DNA of 19,560 nucleotides from Cryomorphaceae bacterium. Its GTDB lineage: Bacteria; Bacteroidota; Bacteroidia; Flavobacteriales_D; Crocinitomicaceae. The stretch's first letter is position 1, and each line of letters begins with the position of its first letter. A program made the position numbers and the translations under genes. The stretch lies in NCBI GenBank assembly GCA_027485365.1, contig JAIXRD010000213.1:1-19560 (forward strand). Direction: 5' to 3'. This document shows positions 6,973 through 15,465 of this stretch, piece by piece. Under the pieces are notes generated by a model. It did not search any database. It was not told where the DNA came from and was given only the letters and a program-made list of their open reading frames with translations.

Positions 6973-7628
6973 TAAATTATCATTTCAGGAACATGCGCAG
7001 GAACGATTAGTTTACCCGCAGTTTTGGCAATAATTTCTTCCACGGAAACTCCAGGTGCTCGTTCTAACAAATGGAAAGCACCATCTTTAATTTCCAATAC
7101 GGCAAGCTCCGTCACTACTTTTCTTACGCATCCAACCCCTGTTAATGGAAGGGTACAAGCTGGCAGTATTTTAGATTCCCCGGCTTTATTGCTATGCATC
7201 ATAGCCACAATAATGTTCTCTGCGGATGCCACTAAATCCATCGCTCCGCCCATCCCTTTAACCATTTTTCCGGGGATTTTCCAGTTAGCAATGTCTCCGT
7301 TTTGAGAAACTTCCATTGCTCCTAAAACGGTGAGCTGGACGTGTTGACCACGAATCATGGCGAATGAGGTAGCGGAGTCAAAAAATGCAGCGCCGGGATT
7401 TACCGTAATGGTTTGTTTTCCTGCATTAATTAAATCAGCGTCTTCTTCCCCTTCGAATGGAAAAGGTCCCATTCCCAATACCCCGTTTTCTGATTGAAAC
7501 TCTACATTCATTCCTTCGGGAACATAATTGGCAACTAGGGTTGGAATTCCAATTCCTAAGTTAACATACCACCCATCTTTTAATTCTTGGGCAATTCGTT
7601 TTGCAATACCGATTTTATCCAATGCCAT
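6972..7628 (-). CDS. scoB: 3-oxoacid CoA-transferase subunit B
   Basis: Beta subunit of a succinyl-CoA:3-oxoacid (acetoacetate) CoA-transferase, which moves CoA between succinyl-CoA and acetoacetate for ketone-body use. It has 218 residues, the usual length. NLGIGIPTLVANYVP (23-37) is the family opening, and SENGVLGMGPFP (46-57) contains the catalytic glutamate E47 that forms the glutamyl-CoA thioester. EEDADLINAGKQT follows at 61-73, and the later KGMGGAMDLV motif is present. The start lies one base after the scoA stop codon, so the two subunits are expected to be made together. The C-terminus overlaps the start of cysQ. A related 3-oxoadipate CoA-transferase is possible, but no aromatic-degradation genes are nearby. 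Confidence 0.93.
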   Translation of the reverse strand: MALDKIGIAKRIAQELKDGWYVNLGIGIPTLVANYVPEGMNVEFQSENGVLGMGPFPFEGEEDADLINAGKQTITVNPGAAFFDSATSFAMIRGQHVQLTVLGAMEVSQNGDIANWKIPGKMVKGMGGAMDLVASAENIIVAMMHSNKAGESKILPACTLPLTGVGCVRKVVTELAVLEIKDGAFHLLERAPGVSVEEIIAKTAGKLIVPAHVPEMII

Positions 7629-7629
7629 A

Positions 7630-8328
7630 TTAGTCTCTTTTTCTTACGGTTCGTTGTTCGATACGTTTTTCAAATACTTCACCCTTAAATATCCGTTGTA
7701 CAAAAATACCAGGGGTATGAATAAAATTTGGATCTAAACTGCCTGCGGGAACCAATTCTTCTACTTCAGCAATGGTTATTTTTCCCGCCATAGCCATCAT
7801 TGGATTGAAGTTCATCGCGGTGGCTTTATAAACTAAATTACCTTCAGTGTCTCCTTTCCATGCTTTTACAATGGCAAAATCAGCGGTTAATGCAGATTCA
7901 AGAATATGAGGTTTTCCGTTAAAGACGCGCACCTCTTTTCCTTCGGCTACTTCGGTTCCATATCCAGCAGGAGTGAAAAATGCTGGAATTCCAGCGCCCC
8001 CGGCCCGACAACGTTCTGCTAAGGACCCTTGAGGAATTAAATCGACTTCAAGTTCTCCAGAAAGCATTTGACGTTCAAATTCATCATTTTCACCCACATA
8101 AGATGAGATCATTTTTTTTACTTGCTTGCGCTGTAAAAGCAACCCAAGGCCATAATCATCTACCCCTGCATTATTGGAGATGCAGGTTAGATTTTTTGTA
8201 CCCATCTTAACCAGTTCTTTAATCGAATTCTCAGGAATCCCACACAAACCGAACCCTCCTAGCATAATGGTCATTCCGTCTTCAATGCCATTGAGGGCTT
8301 CACTTACATTATCAACAACTTTATTCAT
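7630..8328 (-). CDS. scoA: 3-oxoacid CoA-transferase subunit A
   Basis: Alpha subunit partner of scoB, 232 residues, cytoplasmic. MLGGFGLCGIPEN (22-34) is the CoA-transferase family I subunit A signature. CISNNAGVDDYGLGLLL (near 49-65) and the GSLAERCRAGGAGIPAFFTPAGYGT region (near 101-125) are characteristic of the acetoacetate/succinyl enzyme, as is the later KGDTEGNLVYKATAMNFNPMMA segment. The gene begins two bases after the stop of the class A PBP gene, so it is probably read from the wall operon rather than from its own promoter; I saw no convincing -7/-33 pair inside the end of the PBP gene. No key residue is missing. Confidence 0.93.
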   Translation of the reverse strand: MNKVVDNVSEALNGIEDGMTIMLGGFGLCGIPENSIKELVKMGTKNLTCISNNAGVDDYGLGLLLQRKQVKKMISSYVGENDEFERQMLSGELEVDLIPQGSLAERCRAGGAGIPAFFTPAGYGTEVAEGKEVRVFNGKPHILESALTADFAIVKAWKGDTEGNLVYKATAMNFNPMMAMAGKITIAEVEELVPAGSLDPNFIHTPGIFVQRIFKGEVFEKRIEQRTVRKRD

Positions 8329-8330
8329 AG

Positions 8331-10796
8331 TTAAATTCCTTCTTCAAATGGAACATCCGTTTCATCAGCACCTTCTGGGTCTGCCGCCTCCGTGCAGTCA
8401 TAAGTTTTGGGATCATAATCCGGAGGTTCTGGAAAGTCTTCGGATGATAAGGCAAGGATGTGGTCTTTGTAAGCCTGCTGCATGTAATATCCATAAATCG
8501 GAAGTGCCATGCGGGCACCTTGACCCCAGTTCATAGATTTGAACCGAACAGACCGGTCTTCTGCGCCCACCCAAACGCCCGTTACTAATTCTGGAGTAAT
8601 ACCAATAAACCAGCCGTCTGAATTATTTTGAGTTGTTCCAGTTTTTCCTGCCGTAACAGGGATAGGACCATATTTACCGCTTCTTAGACTTCCCCCGGTT
8701 CCCTGGGTAATCACTAATTTCATCATTTTTAGAATTTCATATGAAACCGTTGAATTTAATGCCTGATCGGTGTGTGGCATCGCAGAATAAATAACTTTTC
8801 CATTTCTGTCTTCGATGCGCTCTATCGTTGTGGGTCTAACATAGACGCCGTTATTTGGAAAAATGCATTGCGCAGCCACCAAACGAAATAGCGACATATC
8901 CATACTTCCAAGGCACATGGAAGGAACGACATCGTTTGGATTTAAATTAATTTCTGTTTTTTTCAGCAGCTTTTCAATTTGGTATGGACCGCCTGTTTTA
9001 TTCATCGGATTAAAGGCCCCCATTTTTGCCATAACGGCGACTGTTGTAGGATTGGAAGATAACGCGAGCCCCATTTTTACATTTCTAGCAACATCTCCTT
9101 TTGGACAGTATTGCCCAACGACCTTGTTGTTGGGATCAACTAAATCAACGCAATATTCACCTGACGAAAACGAAGTACAGGGATTAACCACTTTCATGGA
9201 TAAAGCAGCGGCGTAAACGAAGGGTTTTATCGTTGAGCCCACCTGACGTGTCCCTTGTCGAACATGGTCGTATGAAAAATGTTTAAAATTAACTCCACCA
9301 ACCCAGGCGCGAACAAAGCCAGTTTGTGGCTCTACACTGACAAGTCCAGCATGTAAGAACGCTTTATAGTAGCGAATAGAGTCGTTAGGAGTCATTACCG
9401 TATCAATCTCTCCTCGCCAAGAAAACACGCGCATTTGAGCGGGGGCATTAAAGGCATTAGAAATCTCGTTTTCTGAATATCCTGCGGCAATCATGCTTTT
9501 ATATCGTCCGGAATTTTTTCTTGCCGAATTCATGATTTCATTTACCACATCAGAAGAAATTTCATTAGAAAACGGATAGTTTTTTAAGCCGCGATTGTTT
9601 GAGTTGAATGCGGGTTGTAAGGATTCTTTAATGTGTTTTTCAACGGCTAATTCCGCATATTTTTGCAGCCTCGTGTTTAAGGTAGTATAAATCTTTAATC
9701 CGTCTCTGTAAATATCATAAGGTTGTCCATCTTCTCTGACATATTTAAGCGTACCGTCTTCGTTTTTCTTTAACAAGATATCGGTAACTTCTTGCCGAAG
9801 CGCTTCTCTAAAGTATGGAGCCATCCCTTCTTTATGATCAACAGACTGATAATTAACCAGGACAGGTTTTTTAATAAGTTCATCGTATTCTTCTCGAGTA
9901 AGTTTATGTGAAACGGCTTCATTATTACTGTTTCTAAGCCACTGATAAAGCACTTGATTTCGTCTGGTAAGCGCCCGAAGTGAATCTTTAGCACGGGCTT
10001 CGAGTATTTTTTCAAGTGAAACGTTTCCGATAGCAATACCATCTTCTTGGGCAACTACCCGGCGATAGTTTTTGATTTTGTATGTGTAAGGGTTGTACAG
10101 CGCAGGGTTTTTACACATTCCAATTAGCATCGCGGCCTCTTCTTTTTTAAGTTCTTTCGGTCGCTTATTGAAATATACTTTAGCTGCATTTTCAATTCCT
10201 ACCGCGTTGTATAGAAAATCGAATTGGTTAAGGTACATGGTAATGATTTCCTCTTTGGTATACCTTGATTCAAGCCTTGTTGCAATAATGTTTTCCCGCG
10301 CCTTTTCGTTGAGCCTTCGGAATTTACCAATAATACCGCCTCGATTAGAAAGCAAAGATTCTCCATTTGCTCGTGCGATTTCTTCTCGTTGTCGCTGCTG
10401 TAATGTAAATAATAATTTGGCAAGCTGTTGAGAGATTGTAGAAGCACCACCTGACCGTCCAAGCGACCCAAATGACCGCGCAATTGAACGAAAATCAACC
10501 CCAGAATGTTCCATAAAACGCTCGTCTTCGGTGGCAATTAGTGCATCAAAAACAAAGGGTGAAATATTCTTGTAGGCAGCGCTCGTTCTGTTTACTTGCC
10601 AATAGCGTCCGATGGTATCGCCGGTTTGCCCAAGAATAAGTGACGCTTGAAGTTCTGGCGGATTATCGAGCATAGAAATTGGTGGTAGGTCGTCTTCAGA
10701 TTGTAGAACCAACAATCCAAAAACCAGGAGGAATGGCAATAATGAAAATCCCCAAAAGATTCGGGTAAATCTTTTCTTTTGTTCTTCTGTCAACAT
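8331..10796 (-). CDS. mrcA: Bifunctional class A penicillin-binding protein (PBP1a/1b type)
   Basis: Membrane-anchored enzyme that polymerises lipid II (glycosyltransferase) and cross-links peptides (transpeptidase). It has 821 residues: a short cytoplasmic tail, a TM helix at about 13-31, glycosyltransferase domain at about 55-240 with catalytic E90 in EDERFMEHSGVD and GGASTISQQLAK (116-127), and transpeptidase domain at about 480-775 with S521-T-I-K524 (nucleophile S521), SSN at 580-582 and K718-T-G. All catalytic motifs are intact. The extreme C-terminus (785-821) is a proline- and acid-rich tail rather than folded protein. It follows rodA by 20 bases in the same direction. The symbol follows the family; whether it is functionally closer to E. 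coli PBP1a or PBP1b is open. Confidence 0.94.
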   Translation of the reverse strand: MLTEEQKKRFTRIFWGFSLLPFLLVFGLLVLQSEDDLPPISMLDNPPELQASLILGQTGDTIGRYWQVNRTSAAYKNISPFVFDALIATEDERFMEHSGVDFRSIARSFGSLGRSGGASTISQQLAKLLFTLQQRQREEIARANGESLLSNRGGIIGKFRRLNEKARENIIATRLESRYTKEEIITMYLNQFDFLYNAVGIENAAKVYFNKRPKELKKEEAAMLIGMCKNPALYNPYTYKIKNYRRVVAQEDGIAIGNVSLEKILEARAKDSLRALTRRNQVLYQWLRNSNNEAVSHKLTREEYDELIKKPVLVNYQSVDHKEGMAPYFREALRQEVTDILLKKNEDGTLKYVREDGQPYDIYRDGLKIYTTLNTRLQKYAELAVEKHIKESLQPAFNSNNRGLKNYPFSNEISSDVVNEIMNSARKNSGRYKSMIAAGYSENEISNAFNAPAQMRVFSWRGEIDTVMTPNDSIRYYKAFLHAGLVSVEPQTGFVRAWVGGVNFKHFSYDHVRQGTRQVGSTIKPFVYAAALSMKVVNPCTSFSSGEYCVDLVDPNNKVVGQYCPKGDVARNVKMGLALSSNPTTVAVMAKMGAFNPMNKTGGPYQIEKLLKKTEINLNPNDVVPSMCLGSMDMSLFRLVAAQCIFPNNGVYVRPTTIERIEDRNGKVIYSAMPHTDQALNSTVSYEILKMMKLVITQGTGGSLRSGKYGPIPVTAGKTGTTQNNSDGWFIGITPELVTGVWVGAEDRSVRFKSMNWGQGARMALPIYGYYMQQAYKDHILALSSEDFPEPPDYDPKTYDCTEAADPEGADETDVPFEEGI

Positions 10797-10816
10797 AGTT
10801 ATTTCAAAGTTAACAT

Positions 10817-12208
10817 TTATCTGAGTACATCTCGCCGTTGGCTGTCTAGTTTTAGCAGTATGAACACCATAATTGTAAATGCCATCATGGATGACCCGCC
10901 ATAACTCATAAAGGGTAAGGGAATTCCAATAACCGGAGCTAGCCCGATATTCATTCCGATATTAATGGCAAAATGATAAAATATGACCATTCCAACGCAG
11001 TAGGCATAAACTCTAAAGAAAACGGACCGTTGTCGTTCGGCGATGAAAAAAATTCGAAACAAAATAAAAAGATAGAGCGAAATAAGCACAACAATCCCGA
11101 GAAATCCCCACTCTTCGGCAAAGGGGCAAAATATAAAATCCGTTTCACTCTCGGGCACATGGTTCGTTCGCATACTCGAAACAGAGGCTTTTCGATATCC
11201 TTTACCTAAAAACTTACCGCTACCAACGGCGGCCATGGCCCGGTTTCTATTATAATCTGCTCCGTTTGGATCTTCTTTAAGCCCTAAGACTAATTCAATC
11301 CTACTTTTTTGATGCGGAGCAGCAAGGTTGTTAAAAATAAAGGTAATGCTACTAACGAGAAACAAGGAGAAAAGATAACTACTTAATAAGACAATTAAGT
11401 TTTTAGTCTTATTTCGTGGGTATCCAAAAAACAAAATAAACCCTAAGAAAACTAAGGCAATAAATGTAATTATGAAAATTAGAAAAAGTGGACCAGAAAG
11501 TTGAATTCCAAACGGATTAAATATGCTACCTGAAAGAAACAAACTTAAAAAAGCCAGCATAATTAAGAAAAAGAAAAACGGAACAAAGTGGGTTCCAAGC
11601 CAGGTGGTTTTAAATTTTAGTCTTGGAAAATACCTCAAAAGAGATAACACAAGTGGATCGAAAGAAATCCCTTCACGATAAAGCACAAAAAAGAAGGAGG
11701 TAAACACGAGTAGGGTCCCGGCATCGGGCTGTAAGGCTACAAGAATACAGGGTAATAAAATAATACCAAGTGTCTCAATAATGGAACGTGTGTTTTGAAG
11801 TTTTATATTGGTTTCGTCTACCCATTTAGCTAACATGAGGGCCGTTGAAATTTTTGCAAACTCTGCGGGTTGTATTCCTAAACCGCCGATGCCCAGCCAC
11901 GCTCTAGCGCCATGCACCGGGGGCATAAACAACACCACGACCAATAATAAAAGGGTAACGATATAAATATACTCAGCAAACTTTCTATATACATCTGCCT
12001 CAATAAGCAGGATCAAAAAGCCAAGAAACAGAGAAACACCAATCCAAAGAATTTGCTTTCCATATTTTTGGCTGGTATCAAAGAGAGAGGGGTGTTCCGG
12101 ATTAAATGCGACGGAATAAACGGTCATAATACCAAACAACATTAGTAATAAAATCCCTACCAACAGTGGTAGATCAACCCTTGATATTACTCCTTTTGTT
12201 TCACGCAT
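10817..12208 (-). CDS. rodA: Rod-shape SEDS glycosyltransferase RodA, enlarged
   Basis: SEDS-family peptidoglycan polymerase that works with PBP2 in the elongasome at the inner membrane. Conserved positions are present: GARAWLGIG (100-108), QPAEFAK (113-119, E116 and K119), LQPDAGT (159-165, D162), GADYNRNRA (316-324), SETDFIFCPFAEEWG (354-368, where D357 matches the putative catalytic Asp262 of E. coli RodA) and GIPLPFMSYGGSSM (428-441). It has 463 residues against about 370 in E. coli. The extra length lies between D162 and D357 (195 residues against about 103) and contains additional hydrophobic segments at roughly 206-228, 240-262 and 269-293. It starts one base after the mrdA stop, consistent with the obligate PBP2/RodA pairing. 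Confidence 0.94.
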   Translation of the reverse strand: MRETKGVISRVDLPLLVGILLLMLFGIMTVYSVAFNPEHPSLFDTSQKYGKQILWIGVSLFLGFLILLIEADVYRKFAEYIYIVTLLLLVVVLFMPPVHGARAWLGIGGLGIQPAEFAKISTALMLAKWVDETNIKLQNTRSIIETLGIILLPCILVALQPDAGTLLVFTSFFFVLYREGISFDPLVLSLLRYFPRLKFKTTWLGTHFVPFFFFLIMLAFLSLFLSGSIFNPFGIQLSGPLFLIFIITFIALVFLGFILFFGYPRNKTKNLIVLLSSYLFSLFLVSSITFIFNNLAAPHQKSRIELVLGLKEDPNGADYNRNRAMAAVGSGKFLGKGYRKASVSSMRTNHVPESETDFIFCPFAEEWGFLGIVVLISLYLFILFRIFFIAERQRSVFFRVYAYCVGMVIFYHFAINIGMNIGLAPVIGIPLPFMSYGGSSMMAFTIMVFILLKLDSQRRDVLR

Positions 12209-12209
12209 A

Positions 12210-14078
12210 TCAATAGCTCGACATCAGATTGGCATTTTTAATCGAGTTTTCTTTTTCTTTGTTTGTTACCTTTTTATTTAAAAATTTATCCATCATTAGG
12301 CCTGCGATTGGTGCAGCCCAAGCTCCGCCCGCCCCAGCATTCTCTACAAAGACCGCTAAGGCAATTTTAGGGTTGTCTATCGGCGCAAAGGCTATGAAAA
12401 CAGAGTGGTTTTTTTTGTTTTTACCATTTTGTACCGTTCCTGTTTTCCCACACACAGTGAAATTTTCGATTTTAGCCTCTTTGCCCGTTCCTCCAGCTTC
12501 ATAGACGACGCGTCTCATGCCTTCAACTACCGCGTCAAAGTGTCTACGTTCAATTGGGGTAACATGCTTTGTTCGATATTTTTTTAATTTCCCCTTTTTT
12601 CCAATCGATTTCACAAAGTGAGGGGTGTAATACCACCCCCGATTTGCCATAATCACAGCAATGTTTGCCATTTGTATTGGAGTAAGTTTAATTTCACCTT
12701 GGCCGATTGAAATTGAACGAATGGTTGAAAATGCCCACTGATGATGCCCTAAATAGCGATCATAATACGCAGCATTAGGTATTAATCCATCCCGCTGCGC
12801 GAGCGTGTCAATATCAACGCCTAGTTTATTTCCCAAACCAAAGCCCATCATGTATTTATGCCAATTGTTGAGCCCGATTTCTGCGTCTGCAAACACATTT
12901 TTATTTTTATTTGGCTGAATTACTCGGCGCACGGCGGCATAAAAATATGGGTTACAAGAAAACTGTACGGCCTTAGCCACAGACGATGGGTAGGGGTGAT
13001 CGTGGCATCCAACCACGGACTTATTACAAGGGAATCCTGTATTGGGTGTGATTTCCTTTTCTTGAAGACAAATTAAGGCCTGAAGCAATTTAAAGATAGA
13101 TCCGGGAGGATATTCCGCCTGAAGCGGCCGAGCAAAAAGCGGTAAATTCTCGTCGGTTATAAGTGAGGGATAGTTTTTTCTTATGCTTTTTCTGCCAGAT
13201 AATAAATTCGGATCATAACAAGGAGCAGAAACCATGGTTAGAATTTCACCGGTTTTAGGTTCTATAGCAACAATACAACCTTTTTTATTCTTCATAAGTT
13301 CCTCACCGTACTGTTGGAGTTTTATGTCGATTCCAAGTTTTATTTTGGGAGAAGGAATGGCCACCGTATCATATTTCTTATCCGCATAGGGTTCAATTTC
13401 ATTATTCGTTGCGCTTGTTACAATGTATCGAACGCCTTTTTTTCCCCTAAGGATTTCTTCATATGAACGCTCGAGCCCGGACCGGCCTATGTTCATGCCA
13501 GGTCTATAAAATGGGTCTGATTCAATTTCTTTTCTTCCCACTTCATTCATATAACCAAGGATGTTCGCGCCATTCGGATAGGGGTAATATCGAGTTCCTG
13601 TTGGTTCTTCATAAAACCCAGGAAAATCTGTTAATCTTGATGCGATAAGCGTGATTTCCTCTAAAGAAAGGTCTTTAACAAATGGATAAGGGCGGTCTTT
13701 TCGGTAATTTGACTGCGTTTTGCCCGTAGATGGATTTTTATAAATCCCCTCATTTTTGACAATCTCTCGAAAACGCGCCTTTACTTTTTTAACATCCCAG
13801 CCAATGAGTTTAGCAAACGCGAACGTGTCTAGGTTTTTAATTCGCTCTTCAATCATCATTAAGTTGTACGAAATTTTATTGATAACGATTTTCCGATTTT
13901 TTCGATCCACCAATACACCTCTTGGTGGAATAATTTCTCGACGTTTTTCCGCTATTTCAGTAGCCCTTCTTGTCCATGAATCATCAATAACCTGCATGTA
14001 AAACAAACGCACTAGAAGTAAAACCCCAGTTATAAAAACCAAGGCATATAGCAAGTATTTACGATTGTCAAGGTTCAT
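12210..14078 (-). CDS. mrdA: Penicillin-binding protein 2, elongasome transpeptidase
   Basis: Class B PBP that cross-links new lateral-wall peptidoglycan as partner of RodA. It has 622 residues: TM helix at about 8-27, the pedestal/dimerisation domain beginning REIIPPRGVLVDRKNR (47-62), and the transpeptidase domain with S327-I-F-K330 (nucleophile S327 in YPPGSIFK), S374-C-N376 and K545-T-G547. FSCNPYFY and GIDIKLQQYGEEL are typical of the PBP2 subfamily rather than FtsI. A lysine- and asparagine-rich tail closes the protein (601-617). Its ATG overlaps the mreD stop by four bases (ATGA), indicating translational coupling. No catalytic residue is missing. Confidence 0.95.
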   Translation of the reverse strand: MNLDNRKYLLYALVFITGVLLLVRLFYMQVIDDSWTRRATEIAEKRREIIPPRGVLVDRKNRKIVINKISYNLMMIEERIKNLDTFAFAKLIGWDVKKVKARFREIVKNEGIYKNPSTGKTQSNYRKDRPYPFVKDLSLEEITLIASRLTDFPGFYEEPTGTRYYPYPNGANILGYMNEVGRKEIESDPFYRPGMNIGRSGLERSYEEILRGKKGVRYIVTSATNNEIEPYADKKYDTVAIPSPKIKLGIDIKLQQYGEELMKNKKGCIVAIEPKTGEILTMVSAPCYDPNLLSGRKSIRKNYPSLITDENLPLFARPLQAEYPPGSIFKLLQALICLQEKEITPNTGFPCNKSVVGCHDHPYPSSVAKAVQFSCNPYFYAAVRRVIQPNKNKNVFADAEIGLNNWHKYMMGFGLGNKLGVDIDTLAQRDGLIPNAAYYDRYLGHHQWAFSTIRSISIGQGEIKLTPIQMANIAVIMANRGWYYTPHFVKSIGKKGKLKKYRTKHVTPIERRHFDAVVEGMRRVVYEAGGTGKEAKIENFTVCGKTGTVQNGKNKKNHSVFIAFAPIDNPKIALAVFVENAGAGGAWAAPIAGLMMDKFLNKKVTNKEKENSIKNANLMSSY

Positions 14079-14590
14079 TTCTTTTTCCGCTCATTAAAAA
14101 AGAAAAATTGAGAAATACTTATTGCAACTGCAGAAACAAGAACGGACATGAAGAGATTCCTAAGGACTAATAAAATTTCTGCGAATCGAAAGATCTCCCA
14201 AACAAAATACCATAGTAAACTGCTCACGAATAAGATTCCAAATACCACAAGAAACCAGTCCCAACCCATGTCACTCGCGGTTGGTATTTTGAGGGGGTCA
14301 TACCCTTCTCGTGGACGAAAAGACTCAAAAACGATAGGTCTTAAATAAGCGAAAAGCACTAATGAAGACGCATTAAGCCCGAAGGTATTTGAAAATGCAT
14401 CAACAGAAATACCTAATAAAAACCCCAAGGCCATAAGGCCAAAGACATTGGTGTCAAACGGAAGAATCATTAAGAATAAGGGTAAAATAAAAATTTGAGC
14501 CCCAAATCCGATTTCAAGCCGATTAAAAACAAACACTTGTAAACAGAAAAACAAGCCAAACAGGGCGCTATAGGTGATAATGTTCTTCAT
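14075..14590 (-). CDS. mreD: Rod shape-determining protein MreD
   Basis: Small integral membrane protein of the elongasome that links MreC to the membrane and RodA/PBP2. I chose the ATG at 14588-14590 (MKNIITYSALFG, 171 residues), which follows the mreC stop after a single base (TAA-C-ATG); a TTG three codons earlier lies inside mreC and is less likely. About six hydrophobic segments are visible along the chain, with a short polar loop PREGYDPLKIPTASDMGWDW in the middle and a basic end (NERKKK). MreD is poorly conserved in sequence, so the call rests on size, topology and its place between mreC and mrdA. Confidence 0.87.
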   Translation of the reverse strand: MKNIITYSALFGLFFCLQVFVFNRLEIGFGAQIFILPLFLMILPFDTNVFGLMALGFLLGISVDAFSNTFGLNASSLVLFAYLRPIVFESFRPREGYDPLKIPTASDMGWDWFLVVFGILFVSSLLWYFVWEIFRFAEILLVLRNLFMSVLVSAVAISISQFFFFNERKKK

Positions 14591-14591
14591 G

Positions 14592-15428
14592 TTATTCAAG
14601 TTCCTCTGGAATTTCTAATTGCAACGAATGAAGTTCCTTCTGTAATAATGAATTGACAACATAAACGGATTGTAACGTTCTATAATCTTCACTAAAAAGA
14701 ACCTCAATCTTCCACAACGCTTGGTCTTCCACGCGCGATTTGGATACAATGGTTCCTACCTTAAGTCCTTTAGGGAAAATACCGGAGGCTCCTAAGGTAT
14801 AGATTGCCTTATTTTTTTTAATATTCAAGTCACTTGAAACACCGGTTACTATTCCAATTCTTGGGTTATAACCATCCCATTTAAGCAATCCATGAGGACC
14901 GTCTTTACCCACAATCACATCAAGATTAATATCCTGAGTCAACACGGATTTTACTAAAGAAAAATGTTTACCCACCTTAAAAACGATTCCAACCACGCCA
15001 TTCGGAGAAATAACGGCCATGTTTTTTTTAATTCCTTGGATTTCACCAATGTTAATGGTAAAGTAGTTATTTCTTCTCGCACTAGAGGAGTGAATTATTT
15101 CAGCAGGAATAAAGCTATATTCTTGCTCGTAAAGCGTGTCTTTTATTCGATGGGTCGGCCGGTCATGTTTGTAAAAATTAACGAAGACTCGTTTTCGGAG
15201 TTGAGCGTTTTCAAGCCTAAGTTTGCGGTTATTTTCTTCAAGGAAAAAATGATTTGTTAGACTTCCCTCCCATTTTTGAATGCGTCCATTAACGCCGGAT
15301 GCTGTAGATAGAAACACGCTTTTAGGATAAGCAACGAATTGAACATAAAAGAACAGGCAAATAAACTGTAGGGCAGTAAAAAAAATGAACACCCGAAATC
15401 GTCTTAAAAAAGCGAATAAATTCTGCAT
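14592..15428 (-). CDS. mreC: Rod shape-determining protein MreC
   Basis: Bitopic elongasome protein whose periplasmic domain activates PBP2. It has 278 residues: TM helix at about 13-33, a coiled-coil-like stretch at about 60-82 (LEENNRKLRLENAQLRKRV), then the double beta-barrel domain with the family landmarks FTINIGEIQGIKKNMAVISPNGVVGIV, LKWDGYNPRIGIVTGVSSD, and GIFPKGLKVGTIVS near the end. The length is at the short end for the family. It is followed one base later by mreD and lies 37 bases after mreB; I found no terminator or clear promoter in that gap. Confidence 0.92.
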   Translation of the reverse strand: MQNLFAFLRRFRVFIFFTALQFICLFFYVQFVAYPKSVFLSTASGVNGRIQKWEGSLTNHFFLEENNRKLRLENAQLRKRVFVNFYKHDRPTHRIKDTLYEQEYSFIPAEIIHSSSARRNNYFTINIGEIQGIKKNMAVISPNGVVGIVFKVGKHFSLVKSVLTQDINLDVIVGKDGPHGLLKWDGYNPRIGIVTGVSSDLNIKKNKAIYTLGASGIFPKGLKVGTIVSKSRVEDQALWKIEVLFSEDYRTLQSVYVVNSLLQKELHSLQLEIPEELE

Positions 15429-15465
15429 GTGTTTTTAGCCTAATTCCTTGTCTAACGCGTATGGC

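Noticed and set aside
8174..8536. 120-codon plus-strand frame across the scoA/PBP junction
   Set aside because: Antisense to both conserved coding ends and composed of P/S/H-rich shadow sequence.
8863..9216. 117-codon plus-strand frame opposite the class A PBP gene
   Set aside because: Antisense to the conserved transpeptidase domain, with no recognisable domain or start signal.
10797..10816. Five-codon frame (ATG TTA ACT TTG AAA TAA) between rodA and the class A PBP gene
   Set aside because: Too short, no ribosome binding site, and likely a chance frame in a 20-base gap.
14591..14599. TTG start for mreD at 14597-14599, overlapping mreC
   Set aside because: An ATG one base after the mreC stop is the better start and gives a typical MreD N-terminus.
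15429..15465. Possible hairpin (AGCC/GGCT) in the mreB-mreC gap
   Set aside because: Only about four pairs with a long loop and no T tract; not a credible terminator or attenuator.
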